Positions 9,582 to 18,499 of a stretch of DNA of 40,621 nt are shown here, one piece after another. Source of the stretch: an uncultured Bacilli bacterium. GTDB lineage: Bacteria; Bacillota_I; Bacilli_A; RF39; UBA660. Position numbers and translations under genes: made by a program. Below the pieces are notes generated by a model. That model had not been told where the DNA came from. It searched no databases and was given only the letters and a program-made list of their open reading frames with translations. Location of the stretch: positions 1 to 40,621 of the forward strand of contig CANQWY010000008.1 of assembly GCA_947627675.1 (NCBI GenBank), read 5' to 3'. Positions within the stretch are counted from its first letter, which is position 1; the number at the start of each line of letters is the position of its first letter.

Positions 9582-9861
9582 AAGAACAGGAAATGGACAA
9601 ACAGAGTGTGTCAGATGTAAAGAAAAAGGGAAGTTTGCTCTTACTTGGGATAGTTTTTTATTTACTTATAATGACAAACCTTATTGTTCAAGTTGTTTAT
9701 TTGAAATGTTAGAAGAAAAAGACAATGCTATTGATGAAGCAATTAAATATATAAAAGAACATATTCAATATTATGATGATGGTGAATATTCTGGCTATGA
9801 ATGTGAAATTGATGGTTTAAAATTATGGGAAATATTAGAAAGAGGTAAAAATGGAAAATAA
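9571..9861 (+). CDS. Small zinc-ribbon-like protein
   Basis: RTGNGQTECVRCKEKGKFALTWDSFLF...YCSSCLFE; paralogous to 13123-13326. Confidence 0.6.
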   Translation: MITKRTGNGQTECVRCKEKGKFALTWDSFLFTYNDKPYCSSCLFEMLEEKDNAIDEAIKYIKEHIQYYDDGEYSGYECEIDGLKLWEILERGKNGK

Positions 9862-10048
9862 ATTAAACAAAATATTAGAAAAAGTAAAATCAATAGATAT
9901 TTCTTATCAAAATCAAATAAAAAATAAAGAAACTCAAATTAAAATATTAGAAGCAGAAATTGAACAATTATATGGATTTATTAATTCTATCCAAAGTATA
10001 GGAGAACTAATAAGTATTGAGTTAGATAGAGACAAGGAAGTGAAATAA
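9851..10048 (+). CDS. Small coiled-coil protein
   Basis: ORF with heptad-like composition. Confidence 0.5.
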   Translation: MENKLNKILEKVKSIDISYQNQIKNKETQIKILEAEIEQLYGFINSIQSIGELISIELDRDKEVK

Positions 10049-10049
10049 A

Positions 10050-10451
10050 ATGAAATTAGAAAAAGAAGTTAATATATATGAAATAAATCATTGGACTAAT
10101 ATATCAAAAAATTTTGGAGTTGATTTAACAATAGGCATAAAAGATTTATTAAATGAAAAAGAAATGGATATATTAAATACTATTATAGAGAAAAATAAAA
10201 TAAAATTAACTTTAGAAGTAGAAGAACCAATACTTGATGAAGAAGAAAGAAAATATTTAAGCGGTGTTATTAGACCTTTTAGAGATAGGATTAAATTTAT
10301 TAAAAAAAGTAGTTTTTCAACTGGCAGAGAATATATTCATATTGAAACAAAAGATAATTATATGATGACTATGTTTCCATTCGAGCCAAATACTATGTAC
10401 AAGAACATGGAATTAAATAAAGAATATACATTAGAGGATTTGCAATTATGA
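10050..10451 (+). CDS. Hypothetical protein
   Basis: ORF with RBS directly upstream of rtcB. Confidence 0.55.
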   Translation: MKLEKEVNIYEINHWTNISKNFGVDLTIGIKDLLNEKEMDILNTIIEKNKIKLTLEVEEPILDEEERKYLSGVIRPFRDRIKFIKKSSFSTGREYIHIETKDNYMMTMFPFEPNTMYKNMELNKEYTLEDLQL

Positions 10452-11725
10452 AAGATTTGAAAATATTTACGAATAATATCGAACAAGAAGCAATAGACCA
10501 AATTAATTTGTTACTTGAACAAAAAGCATTTAAAAATAGCAAAATTAGAATAATGCCTGATGTTCATGCAGGTAAAGGTTGTGTAATTGGTTTTACTGGC
10601 GATTTAGGTGATAAGGTTATACCTAATATAGTTGGTGTAGATATTGGTTGCGGAATGTTATGTGTTGAGTTAGGAAATATAGATATAGATTTAGAAAAAT
10701 TAGATAGAGTTATTCATGAATGTGTACCAAGTGGAATGAATGTTCATGAAAATCAAAAATACAAGTTTTTGGAAATGGAACAATTATATTGTTTAAAAAA
10801 TTTAAAAAATAAAGATAATTGGTTAGAAAAGTCAATGGGAACTTTAGGTGGGGGAAATCACTTTATAGAAATTGATATTGATGAAGATAATAATAAATAT
10901 TTAGTAATTCATACAGGTAGTAGAAATCTAGGAAAGCAAGTATGCGAAATATACCAAAATAAAGCGATTGAATATTGCTCTTATAAAAATGAAATGCAAG
11001 AAGAAAAAGATAAATTGATTCAAGAATATAAAGAACAAGGTAGACAAAAAGAAATACAAGGTGCCTTAATTGAGATAAGCCAAAAATATGATGGAAAAAC
11101 TAAACTTCCTAAAGATTTATGCTATTTAGAGGGAAAAGATAGGGAAGATTATTTACACGATATGAGAATATGTCAAGAATTTGCTAAAGACAATCGTTTA
11201 TGTATTGCTAAACAAATACTATGTAATTACTTTGAAGTGCCATACAATAAAGATTGCTTTAGTGTTAGATTAAGAGAAATACCTACAGAACCGTCATTTT
11301 TTACGCAAGATTGGGTGGAGCATGATTTTTGGTATTTTCAATGTATTCACAACTATATAAATTTTGATGATAATATCGTTCGCAAAGGTGCTATATCAGC
11401 AAAATTGGGTGAAAAGGTACTAATACCGATGAATATGCGAGATGGCTGTATTATTGGTGTCGGAAAAGGGAATGATGATTGGAATAAATCTGCGCCACAT
11501 GGAGCAGGTAGAATTATGTCTCGTATGGAAGCGAAGAAAACGTTTAAAATAGAAGATTATAAACAATCTATGGAAGGTATTTATACGACATCAGTAAATG
11601 AAGATACAATCGATGAAGCACCATTTGTTTATAAACCAATGCAAGAAATAATTGATTGTATAGGTGATACAGTTGATATTATAAAAATTATAAAACCGAT
11701 TTATAATTTTAAAGCAAACGAATAA
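10448..11725 (+). CDS. rtcB: RtcB-family RNA-splicing/repair ligase
   Basis: MPDVHAGKGCVIGFT, VGVDIGCGMLCVEL, GTLGGGNHFIEI, HTGSRNLGKQV, PHGAGRIMSRMEA. Confidence 0.95.
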   Translation: MKDLKIFTNNIEQEAIDQINLLLEQKAFKNSKIRIMPDVHAGKGCVIGFTGDLGDKVIPNIVGVDIGCGMLCVELGNIDIDLEKLDRVIHECVPSGMNVHENQKYKFLEMEQLYCLKNLKNKDNWLEKSMGTLGGGNHFIEIDIDEDNNKYLVIHTGSRNLGKQVCEIYQNKAIEYCSYKNEMQEEKDKLIQEYKEQGRQKEIQGALIEISQKYDGKTKLPKDLCYLEGKDREDYLHDMRICQEFAKDNRLCIAKQILCNYFEVPYNKDCFSVRLREIPTEPSFFTQDWVEHDFWYFQCIHNYINFDDNIVRKGAISAKLGEKVLIPMNMRDGCIIGVGKGNDDWNKSAPHGAGRIMSRMEAKKTFKIEDYKQSMEGIYTTSVNEDTIDEAPFVYKPMQEIIDCIGDTVDIIKIIKPIYNFKANE

Positions 11726-11762
11726 GTTGAAAATAATTGTTTTAGGATAGGAGATAAATAAG

Positions 11763-12008
11763 ATGGATAAAGAAATATTAGAACAATTGGAAATCGCTGC
11801 AAAATACAATTTATCATTTGCAGTAAATACTGGATATGCTACTCAATTATATAATTATATTAATAATTTACAACAACGAATTGATAAAGCATTGGAATAT
11901 ATTGATTATGAAGTTGCAAGAGTTGATGGAGAAATTTGGAGATTAGAGTTGAATGACGATGAAACAGAAAAATTATTATCAATTTTACAAGATGAGGAAG
12001 TGAAGTAA
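11763..12008 (+). CDS. Hypothetical protein
   Basis: ORF with RBS. Confidence 0.5.
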   Translation: MDKEILEQLEIAAKYNLSFAVNTGYATQLYNYINNLQQRIDKALEYIDYEVARVDGEIWRLELNDDETEKLLSILQDEEVK

Positions 12009-12010
12009 AT

Positions 12011-12268
12011 ATGTTAAAAATTCGTGATGGGGTTGATTTAAAAGAATTAGAAAAGTTTGGATTCAAATATACACCTGATTGTTATGAAGATTATAAATTA
12101 TGGCTACAAAATGATTTAGAAGGAGCGATTTATATTAGAATTACTAATGATAGAATTGTTTATCCCGTGATTGATTTGGATATGTATAATTTAGGAAATA
12201 AAAACGAATTTAAAATATATGATATTTTATATGATTTAATAAAATCAGATTTAATTGAGAAAGTGTAG
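12011..12268 (+). CDS. Hypothetical protein
   Basis: ORF in accessory run. Confidence 0.5.
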   Translation: MLKIRDGVDLKELEKFGFKYTPDCYEDYKLWLQNDLEGAIYIRITNDRIVYPVIDLDMYNLGNKNEFKIYDILYDLIKSDLIEKV

Positions 12269-12276
12269 GAGTAGAT

Positions 12277-12489
12277 ATGTCAAAAGAAGAATTTATAGCA
12301 AAATTACAAATGGTTTATGTAGGTGATAGGAATGCATTTAATGAACTTGTTCAAGTATATGATAACTTATTACAAAAAAACTCTAAAGCAATAGAAAAAT
12401 TATATTGTTGGGGAGAAGCATTAAATCCTGATTTTCAAAAAGAAATGTTATTTATTTTAAAAGAGGAGGAATTAGGAAATGAGAAATAA
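12277..12489 (+). CDS. Hypothetical protein
   Basis: ORF in accessory run. Confidence 0.5.
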   Translation: MSKEEFIAKLQMVYVGDRNAFNELVQVYDNLLQKNSKAIEKLYCWGEALNPDFQKEMLFILKEEELGNEK

Positions 12490-12886
12490 AATAATAACAA
12501 TATACGAATTAATGGGACTTATTAAAGATGGACAAGCACCCAAAAAGATAAAATTATGTGAAAGTAATAATATATATAAATTTAATAAAGATTATTCAAG
12601 CATAGAAGAATTATATTTAACTAATATCGGAAATAGATGGCTTGATTTTTTAGACATAACACTAGACACTAAAGTTGAAATTCTACCAGAAGAAAATGAT
12701 GAGTGGGAAGATATAGAAGAAATAGAAACTTTAGAAGAAAATATAAAATATACTAAAAATAATACAACTCATATTATTGGTATAGATAATAAAGAAAAAG
12801 ACGTCTATATACCTATTCTTAATCAACTTATTAAAAATCAAAAATACTTAAAAGAAAGGTTGGAGAATAAAGATGAAAAAGATTAA
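12479..12886 (+). CDS. Hypothetical protein
   Basis: ORF in accessory run; ends ERLENKDEKD (junction cassette). Confidence 0.5.
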   Translation: MRNKIITIYELMGLIKDGQAPKKIKLCESNNIYKFNKDYSSIEELYLTNIGNRWLDFLDITLDTKVEILPEENDEWEDIEEIETLEENIKYTKNNTTHIIGIDNKEKDVYIPILNQLIKNQKYLKERLENKDEKD

Positions 12887-13139
12887 AGGTTCTACACAAA
12901 TGAAATTATATAGACAAGATAATACATTAATAAAAAAAAGTTATTTTGCTGATATTATTGGTTATTTATACAATAGACATTTAATAGAATTGCCTAATGA
13001 ATATTTTGTAGAAGATGATAATGGGTGGAAATCAACTTATTATTACAATTATTATAAAATCTTTCGTGATTTTGAAAAATTAACTAATAACGAATACAAA
13101 ATAGAAAAGTTGGAGGGTAAAGATGAAACTAACTTATAA
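12873..13139 (+). CDS. Hypothetical protein
   Basis: ORF in accessory run; ends EKLEGKDETNL (junction cassette). Confidence 0.5.
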   Translation: MKKIKGSTQMKLYRQDNTLIKKSYFADIIGYLYNRHLIELPNEYFVEDDNGWKSTYYYNYYKIFRDFEKLTNNEYKIEKLEGKDETNL

Positions 13140-13326
13140 AAAAAGAAATGGAAATGGACAAACTACTTGTTTGCTATGTAATAAATTAACGTGGGATAGT
13201 TTTTGCTATGATTTATATGTAAATGTTATTGATAAATTACTATTTAAAACAATTATATGTAACGATTGTTTTTATGAATTAAAAAATAAAGAAATAATAG
13301 AAAAATTGGAGAGTAAAGATGAATAG
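13123..13326 (+). CDS. Small zinc-ribbon-like protein
   Basis: KRNGNGQTTCLLCNKLTWDSF...ICNDCFYEL; paralog of 9571-9861. Confidence 0.6.
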   Translation: MKLTYKKRNGNGQTTCLLCNKLTWDSFCYDLYVNVIDKLLFKTIICNDCFYELKNKEIIEKLESKDE

Positions 13327-13498
13327 AAAAGAAATAGAAAAATTTCTTAAAAATTGTGATATTGATTATAAATTTTTTGATAAAGAAAAATATTTATTTG
13401 TTTTTAAAAATAATGTGTCTCGTAAAATACCTTATTGGGAATTTGAAAATGCAAATGTAGATTTTAGAATTATAATTTGTCAATATTTATTAAAATAG
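13319..13498 (+). CDS. Small hypothetical protein (59 aa)
   Basis: MNRKEIEKFLKNCDIDYKFFDKEKYLFVFKNNVSRKIPYWEFENANVDFRIIICQYLLK; RBS GGAG upstream. Confidence 0.5.
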   Translation: MNRKEIEKFLKNCDIDYKFFDKEKYLFVFKNNVSRKIPYWEFENANVDFRIIICQYLLK

Positions 13499-13519
13499 AA
13501 AAGTTGGAGGAAAAATAAA

Positions 13520-13807
13520 ATGGAAACAATGTATGATAATACTAAAAAAAGTAAATTGACAAACACAACTAAAACAAATTATTACCAAGTAGATTATTCA
13601 AATGAAGTAACAAGATTAAATGTAGAAAAACAACAACTTATTTCTTTTTTGGAAGATAAGATAAAAGAATGTGATGACACTATAAAATTGTTTTTAAAGA
13701 AAAATGATGGAAGTATGTTTAATGGCATAGAAATAGCACATTTACAAGATTTTAAAAGAATATATCAAGAAGTCCTAGATTTTGTAGAAAAAGGTGGTAA
13801 AGAATGA
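13520..13807 (+). CDS. Hypothetical protein
   Basis: ORF with RBS GGAGG. Confidence 0.5.
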   Translation: METMYDNTKKSKLTNTTKTNYYQVDYSNEVTRLNVEKQQLISFLEDKIKECDDTIKLFLKKNDGSMFNGIEIAHLQDFKRIYQEVLDFVEKGGKE

Positions 13808-13965
13808 AATTTATTAAATGGTTATTATTAATATCAATATTATATACAATATTTTATTTAATTAAACCAATTGATGATAATTATTGTTATTTTGTTGGAC
13901 TTACCATAGGAATGGCATCACAAACTTATTGGTTAGAAAAAGTTAACAAAGGCGGTAAAGAATGA
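13804..13965 (+). CDS. Small membrane protein (53 aa)
   Basis: MKFIKWLLLISILYTIFYLIKPIDDNYCYFVGLTIGMASQTYWLEKVNKGGKE. Confidence 0.5.
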   Translation: MKFIKWLLLISILYTIFYLIKPIDDNYCYFVGLTIGMASQTYWLEKVNKGGKE

Positions 13966-14231
13966 CAGAATATGTATTTGATTATAGTGACTATGGAATA
14001 TTTAATGGTAAACCAACTATAACAAATTATAATCGTGAAGAAAGAAGAAAATACATAAAAAAACATAAACATAATAAAAATGCTGTAATTTGTCATAACT
14101 GTAATAATAAAACAATTTTTATTACTGATGATAATGGAAAACAATTTTGTGAATTATGTGGCAAATTATATCCAACATTAACTATTAAAAACGAAAACGG
14201 AGAATATGAACCATTAGGAAAAATAGGGTAG
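13962..14231 (+). CDS. Small protein with two Cys pairs (zinc-ribbon-like)
   Basis: VICHNCNNKTIFITDDNGKQFCELCGK. Confidence 0.6.
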   Translation: MTEYVFDYSDYGIFNGKPTITNYNREERRKYIKKHKHNKNAVICHNCNNKTIFITDDNGKQFCELCGKLYPTLTIKNENGEYEPLGKIG

Positions 14232-14241
14232 GTGGTAAATA

Positions 14242-14427
14242 ATGACTAAAGAAGAATTATTTGAAATATTTAATTGGTTGGAAGAAAATATGAATGAAAA
14301 TAAATTATTATACTTTAAATTACTAGACAAAAACCAAATAGGAGCATATTTCAAAAGTAACAATCAACATTTTGCGGATTTTTATATTAGTATAATTTTA
14401 AAGATTATAAAAGGTGTTAAAGAATGA
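14242..14427 (+). CDS. Hypothetical protein
   Basis: ORF with RBS. Confidence 0.5.
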   Translation: MTKEELFEIFNWLEENMNENKLLYFKLLDKNQIGAYFKSNNQHFADFYISIILKIIKGVKE

Positions 14428-14819
14428 TACCAAATTTTAATCCTAACAAATGGGATAGAGAAAAAATTATCGATTATGTAATTGGAGAACAACCACTAAG
14501 CGACGAGCAACTAGAATTTTTAAATTATATTGAACAATTAAAACGAGAAAACAAAGAATTAAAAAAATATTGTTGTAAAAGAAATGATTGTGGTGGTCGC
14601 ATAAAAGAAAATCATAAACTAACTGATAGTGAAGTTTTAACTAAATTTGAAAAGTGGCTTGAAGAAGAAATAAAAAAAATTAATAATTTAATAAATCCTA
14701 AAAAAGGTATTAAACCTTATGGAGAAGAACTTAATATTTTAGAAACAATTAGAAATGTATATATGGACTGCAAAGATAAGTTAAAAGAATTGAAAGAGGG
14801 AAGGCGAAATGATACTTAA
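14424..14819 (+). CDS. Hypothetical protein
   Basis: ORF in accessory run. Confidence 0.5.
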   Translation: MIPNFNPNKWDREKIIDYVIGEQPLSDEQLEFLNYIEQLKRENKELKKYCCKRNDCGGRIKENHKLTDSEVLTKFEKWLEEEIKKINNLINPKKGIKPYGEELNILETIRNVYMDCKDKLKELKEGRRNDT

Positions 14820-15060
14820 CAAATGGAATGTTAGATTACATAAATATGAGCCATATGAAATACCAGATGAATGGAATTGTCCAATTTACTGTTCTGATAT
14901 GGATGAAGTAGTAAATTGCCCTCACTGTGGTAAAAAAATGCTATTTGGAGAAACATATACATCAAAGGAAATTCACAATGGTATAGGATTAGGATACGGA
15001 GTATGTGAAGATTGTTATCAAGAAGAATGGGAGAGGAAGAAGAAATATGATATGGATTAG
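14809..15060 (+). CDS. Small zinc-ribbon protein
   Basis: VNCPHCGKKMLFGE...GVCEDCYQEE. Confidence 0.6.
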   Translation: MILNKWNVRLHKYEPYEIPDEWNCPIYCSDMDEVVNCPHCGKKMLFGETYTSKEIHNGIGLGYGVCEDCYQEEWERKKKYDMD

Positions 15061-15229
15061 TTTATCAATAATAATAACTAATGTAAGTATATTGATATTA
15101 AACTTTTCAATACTTAAATTAAGAGATAAAGTAAGAATGAATTATACATTATTAGAAATTTTAAGAGTTAGATATGAAAATAAATTTAATGAATTGGAGG
15201 AAAAGAAAGATGTTAAAGAAAATATTTAA
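15047..15229 (+). CDS. Small membrane protein
   Basis: MIWISLSIIITNVSILILNFSILKLRDKV; ATG at 15047 preferred to the track start. Confidence 0.5.
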   Translation: MIWISLSIIITNVSILILNFSILKLRDKVRMNYTLLEILRVRYENKFNELEEKKDVKENI

Positions 15230-16073
15230 TTTTAAAAAAATAAAAATTGAAAAAGATTATTATTCAGATAAAGAAAAGGAAATAGAGGTATACAATATAC
15301 CAAAAATAACTATATTTTGTATTGTAGGATTATTTATACTAATAACTATATTCTCATCATTTACAACAATAAAAAGTGGAGAAGTTGGTTTAAAGATTAG
15401 ATTTGGTAAAATAGTAGATAGTAGTTTAAATGAGGGAATTAATTTTAAAATACCATATATAGAAAAAATCAAAAAAGTAAACATAAAAGTTCAAAAATAT
15501 GAAAATAATGATGCTTTATCTACATCAACAAAGGATATGCAAATAGTTAATAATATTAAAATATCAATCAATTATCAAGTTGATGGTAAAAAAGCAGTTG
15601 AATTATATAAAACTGTAGGAACTAATTATAAGGAAACAGTATTAGAGCCAGCTATTCAGGAAACAATTAAAGCAGTTATTTCACAATATACATCAGAAGA
15701 ATTAGTAACTAAAAGAAGTGAAATATCTCTTGATATAAATGAAACACTAGATGAACGAATCAATAAATATGGTATCACCAGTGTATCTGTAGCAATAAAT
15801 AATTTTGATTTTAGTGATGCGTACAATCAAGCAATAGAACAAAAAGCAGTAGCAGAACAAGAAGTTGAAACTTCAAAAAATCAATTAGAAAAAGCCAAAG
15901 TGGATGCAGAAACTAAGAGAGTTAAAGCACAAGGTGAAGCTGAGGCAAATAAGCTATTAGAAAAATCTTTAACAAAAGAAATAATCGAACAACAATTTAT
16001 TGAAAAATGGGATGGTAAATTACCAACGACATATGCAGGTGAAGATATATTATCAATGTTTAATTTAAACTAA
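15210..16073 (+). CDS. SPFH/prohibitin-domain membrane protein
   Basis: TM, then SGEVGLKIRFGKIVDSSLNEGINFKIPYIEKIKKVNIKVQKYE...AEQEVETSKNQLEKAKVDAETKRVKAQGEAEANK; RBS GGAGG before ATG 15210. Confidence 0.9.
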   Translation: MLKKIFNFKKIKIEKDYYSDKEKEIEVYNIPKITIFCIVGLFILITIFSSFTTIKSGEVGLKIRFGKIVDSSLNEGINFKIPYIEKIKKVNIKVQKYENNDALSTSTKDMQIVNNIKISINYQVDGKKAVELYKTVGTNYKETVLEPAIQETIKAVISQYTSEELVTKRSEISLDINETLDERINKYGITSVSVAINNFDFSDAYNQAIEQKAVAEQEVETSKNQLEKAKVDAETKRVKAQGEAEANKLLEKSLTKEIIEQQFIEKWDGKLPTTYAGEDILSMFNLN

Positions 16074-16107
16074 ATTTTGTTTCAGGGGAATAAAATAGGA
16101 GGTATAA

Positions 16108-16515
16108 ATGGAATTATTTGAACTAAAAGAGCAAATAGAAGATACCAACATAGATATAGAATATTATAAAAGGGAAATAGAGAGATTAGAAACTAAAGTA
16201 GGAATAAGAGCATCAGATCCATCTAAAGAGATTGTAAAAGGTGGTAGATTTTCAAGAGAGGATGCATTGCTACAATTAGCTCAAATATCATCATATTTAG
16301 ATGATGCATTAAAAAGATTATCAAACCTTAATAGTGCAAAAGATAAAAAATACGAGTTATATCGTAAAGCAAACGATTATGATAGGCAGATATACATAGA
16401 AAAGAGATTATTCAAGTGGAGTAATGCTAAAATATCAGCTAGGCACTGTGGAATATCCAAGAGGACAATAAATAGAATAGTTAAAAGGATTGAAGAAAAG
16501 AGGAACAAAGAATGA
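16108..16515 (+). CDS. ArpU/RinA-like late transcription regulator
   Basis: C-terminal sigma-like HTH LFKWSNAKISARHCGISKRTINRIVKRIEEK; positioned before the late region. Confidence 0.6.
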   Translation: MELFELKEQIEDTNIDIEYYKREIERLETKVGIRASDPSKEIVKGGRFSREDALLQLAQISSYLDDALKRLSNLNSAKDKKYELYRKANDYDRQIYIEKRLFKWSNAKISARHCGISKRTINRIVKRIEEKRNKE

Positions 16516-17396
16516 TAAAGCAGAAAATGTTTAAAACATTAAATGAATACAAAAAAATATTGGAAGAACAAGGATATAAAGTTATATATGTTGGATTATA
16601 TGGTTCACAAAATTATAATTGTGATGATGAATATAGTGATATAGATGTTAAAGCAATCATTCTTCCAACTTTACATGATGTCATTTTTAGGAAAGTAACT
16701 AGCAAAGTTATTGAATGTGAAAAAGGTTCTATTGATGTAAAAGATTTAATTACATTTTACGATGTTATTAAAAAAGGTAATTTTTCTTATATTGAAAGTA
16801 TTGATACTAAATATTCGATAGGTGATAAATATATAAAATCATTATTTAGTCAATTTAAACCAAATTTAAAAAGTATATTAGGGGCAATGCATGAGAAAAG
16901 AAAAGCATTGACACATGAATATCCAAGTAAGTACAAAGAATTTGAACAATGGGGATTTGACCCAAAACAATATCATCACATTGTTAGATTGCTTCACTTA
17001 TTACAGGAGATAGATAAAACTAAAAAGGTTGTTAGTTATTTGGAATATGAAGATGGTAGTGAAAGAGAAGATATGATATCAATTAAAAGAAATAATTTTA
17101 ATTATACAAAAGAACAAGTGGAAACACTTAGTGATATATGTATAGAGGAAGCAAAAAAATACATACCAGATGATTATAAATATGTACCAATTAACATAGA
17201 TAATGAAATAAATGATTTTATAGAAAATAACATTAAAATTGAATTGTTGAAGAATCAACCAGCTTTGTCAGCGAGAGAATATCGTACATTTGATGGAGAT
17301 ATTCCCAAGAAAGATTTAGAAAAATTTCCAATATTAGAACAATATAAAGGCAAAGATATCTCTTATATTGTCTATGAAAGTGTCGAAATACTATGA
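16512..17396 (+). CDS. Pol-beta-superfamily nucleotidyltransferase
   Basis: VGLYGSQNYNCDDEYSDIDVKAIILP (GS-x-DxD motif). Confidence 0.8.
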   Translation: MIKQKMFKTLNEYKKILEEQGYKVIYVGLYGSQNYNCDDEYSDIDVKAIILPTLHDVIFRKVTSKVIECEKGSIDVKDLITFYDVIKKGNFSYIESIDTKYSIGDKYIKSLFSQFKPNLKSILGAMHEKRKALTHEYPSKYKEFEQWGFDPKQYHHIVRLLHLLQEIDKTKKVVSYLEYEDGSEREDMISIKRNNFNYTKEQVETLSDICIEEAKKYIPDDYKYVPINIDNEINDFIENNIKIELLKNQPALSAREYRTFDGDIPKKDLEKFPILEQYKGKDISYIVYESVEIL

Positions 17397-17572
17397 GCCT
17401 AGATAAAGCAATAGCACATGGTAAAGAAAAACGCAAGCCATATAGAGGTGCAAAAGCAGTTGATATCCATTGCAGAAATCACGGTGGAGTTAGACATCAA
17501 CGGGAATGTGTATGGTGCAGAGAAAATCGTACTTATAAAAATAGAAAAAGAATGGTAGGTGATATTAAATGA
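17393..17572 (+). CDS. Small CxxC/His-containing protein (59 aa)
   Basis: MSLDKAIAHGKEKRKPYRGAKAVDIHCRNHGGVRHQRECVWCRENRTYKNRKRMVGDIK; overlapping starts/stops. Confidence 0.6.
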   Translation: MSLDKAIAHGKEKRKPYRGAKAVDIHCRNHGGVRHQRECVWCRENRTYKNRKRMVGDIK

Positions 17573-18468
17573 GTTTTAGAAAATATCAACATATTGAAAA
17601 ATTTGGAACAGATGAAGTAGCAGGAATTGAAGCAGGATTATGCTATGTATTCTATAAAATTGACGGAACTAATTCATCAATTTGGAAAGATGAAAAAGGA
17701 TTGCATTTCGGAAGTAGGACTAGAGAACTTACACTTGATAATGATAATGCAGGATTTATGAATGCAATGATAAATGATGAACGAATAATTAAGTATTTTG
17801 ACAAACATCCTAATCACAGATTATACGGTGAGTGGTTAGTCCCTCATGCCTTAAAAACATATAGAGACGATGCTTGGAGAAAATTTTATGTATTTGATGT
17901 GGTTATTGATATTGATGAAGAAAATGTTGAATATTTAACATATGAAACATATAAATCAATGCTTGATGAATTTGATATTGATTATATACCACCAATTTGC
18001 ATAGTGCGAAATGGTAATCCAGAAACTTTTATTAGGTGTTTAGAAAAAACAGGTGAATTTCTTGTTAAAGATGGTATGGGTAATGGAGAAGGAATAGTTA
18101 TTAAAAACTATGATTATCAAAATAAATATGGTAGAAAAACTTGGGCGAAAATAGTAGGCAACGACTTTAAAGAAAAGCATCATAAAGCTTGGGCACCAAA
18201 TATAATAAGTGATGGAATTTGTGTTGAAGAAAAAATTGTAAATCAATATGTAACTTCAACTTTAGTAGAAAAGGAATATTCTAAAATATCTATTGATGGG
18301 TGGTCTAGTAAAAAAATACCGCAATTATTAAGTACAGTTTTTCATTGCTTGATAACCGAAGAAATGTGGAATATATTAAAAGAATATAAAAATCCAAAAA
18401 TTGATTTTAAAGTATTACAAAACTTTACTATAAGAAAAATTAAGGAAATAAGGGAAGATATTTTTTAA
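17569..18468 (+). CDS. T4 Rnl2-like RNA ligase
   Basis: Motif I FYKIDGTNSSIW, RLYGEWLVPH, GEGIVIKNYDY, KTWAKIVG. Confidence 0.85.
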   Translation: MSFRKYQHIEKFGTDEVAGIEAGLCYVFYKIDGTNSSIWKDEKGLHFGSRTRELTLDNDNAGFMNAMINDERIIKYFDKHPNHRLYGEWLVPHALKTYRDDAWRKFYVFDVVIDIDEENVEYLTYETYKSMLDEFDIDYIPPICIVRNGNPETFIRCLEKTGEFLVKDGMGNGEGIVIKNYDYQNKYGRKTWAKIVGNDFKEKHHKAWAPNIISDGICVEEKIVNQYVTSTLVEKEYSKISIDGWSSKKIPQLLSTVFHCLITEEMWNILKEYKNPKIDFKVLQNFTIRKIKEIREDIF

Positions 18469-18499
18469 ATTGTTTATGAAAGTATAGAAATATTATAGT

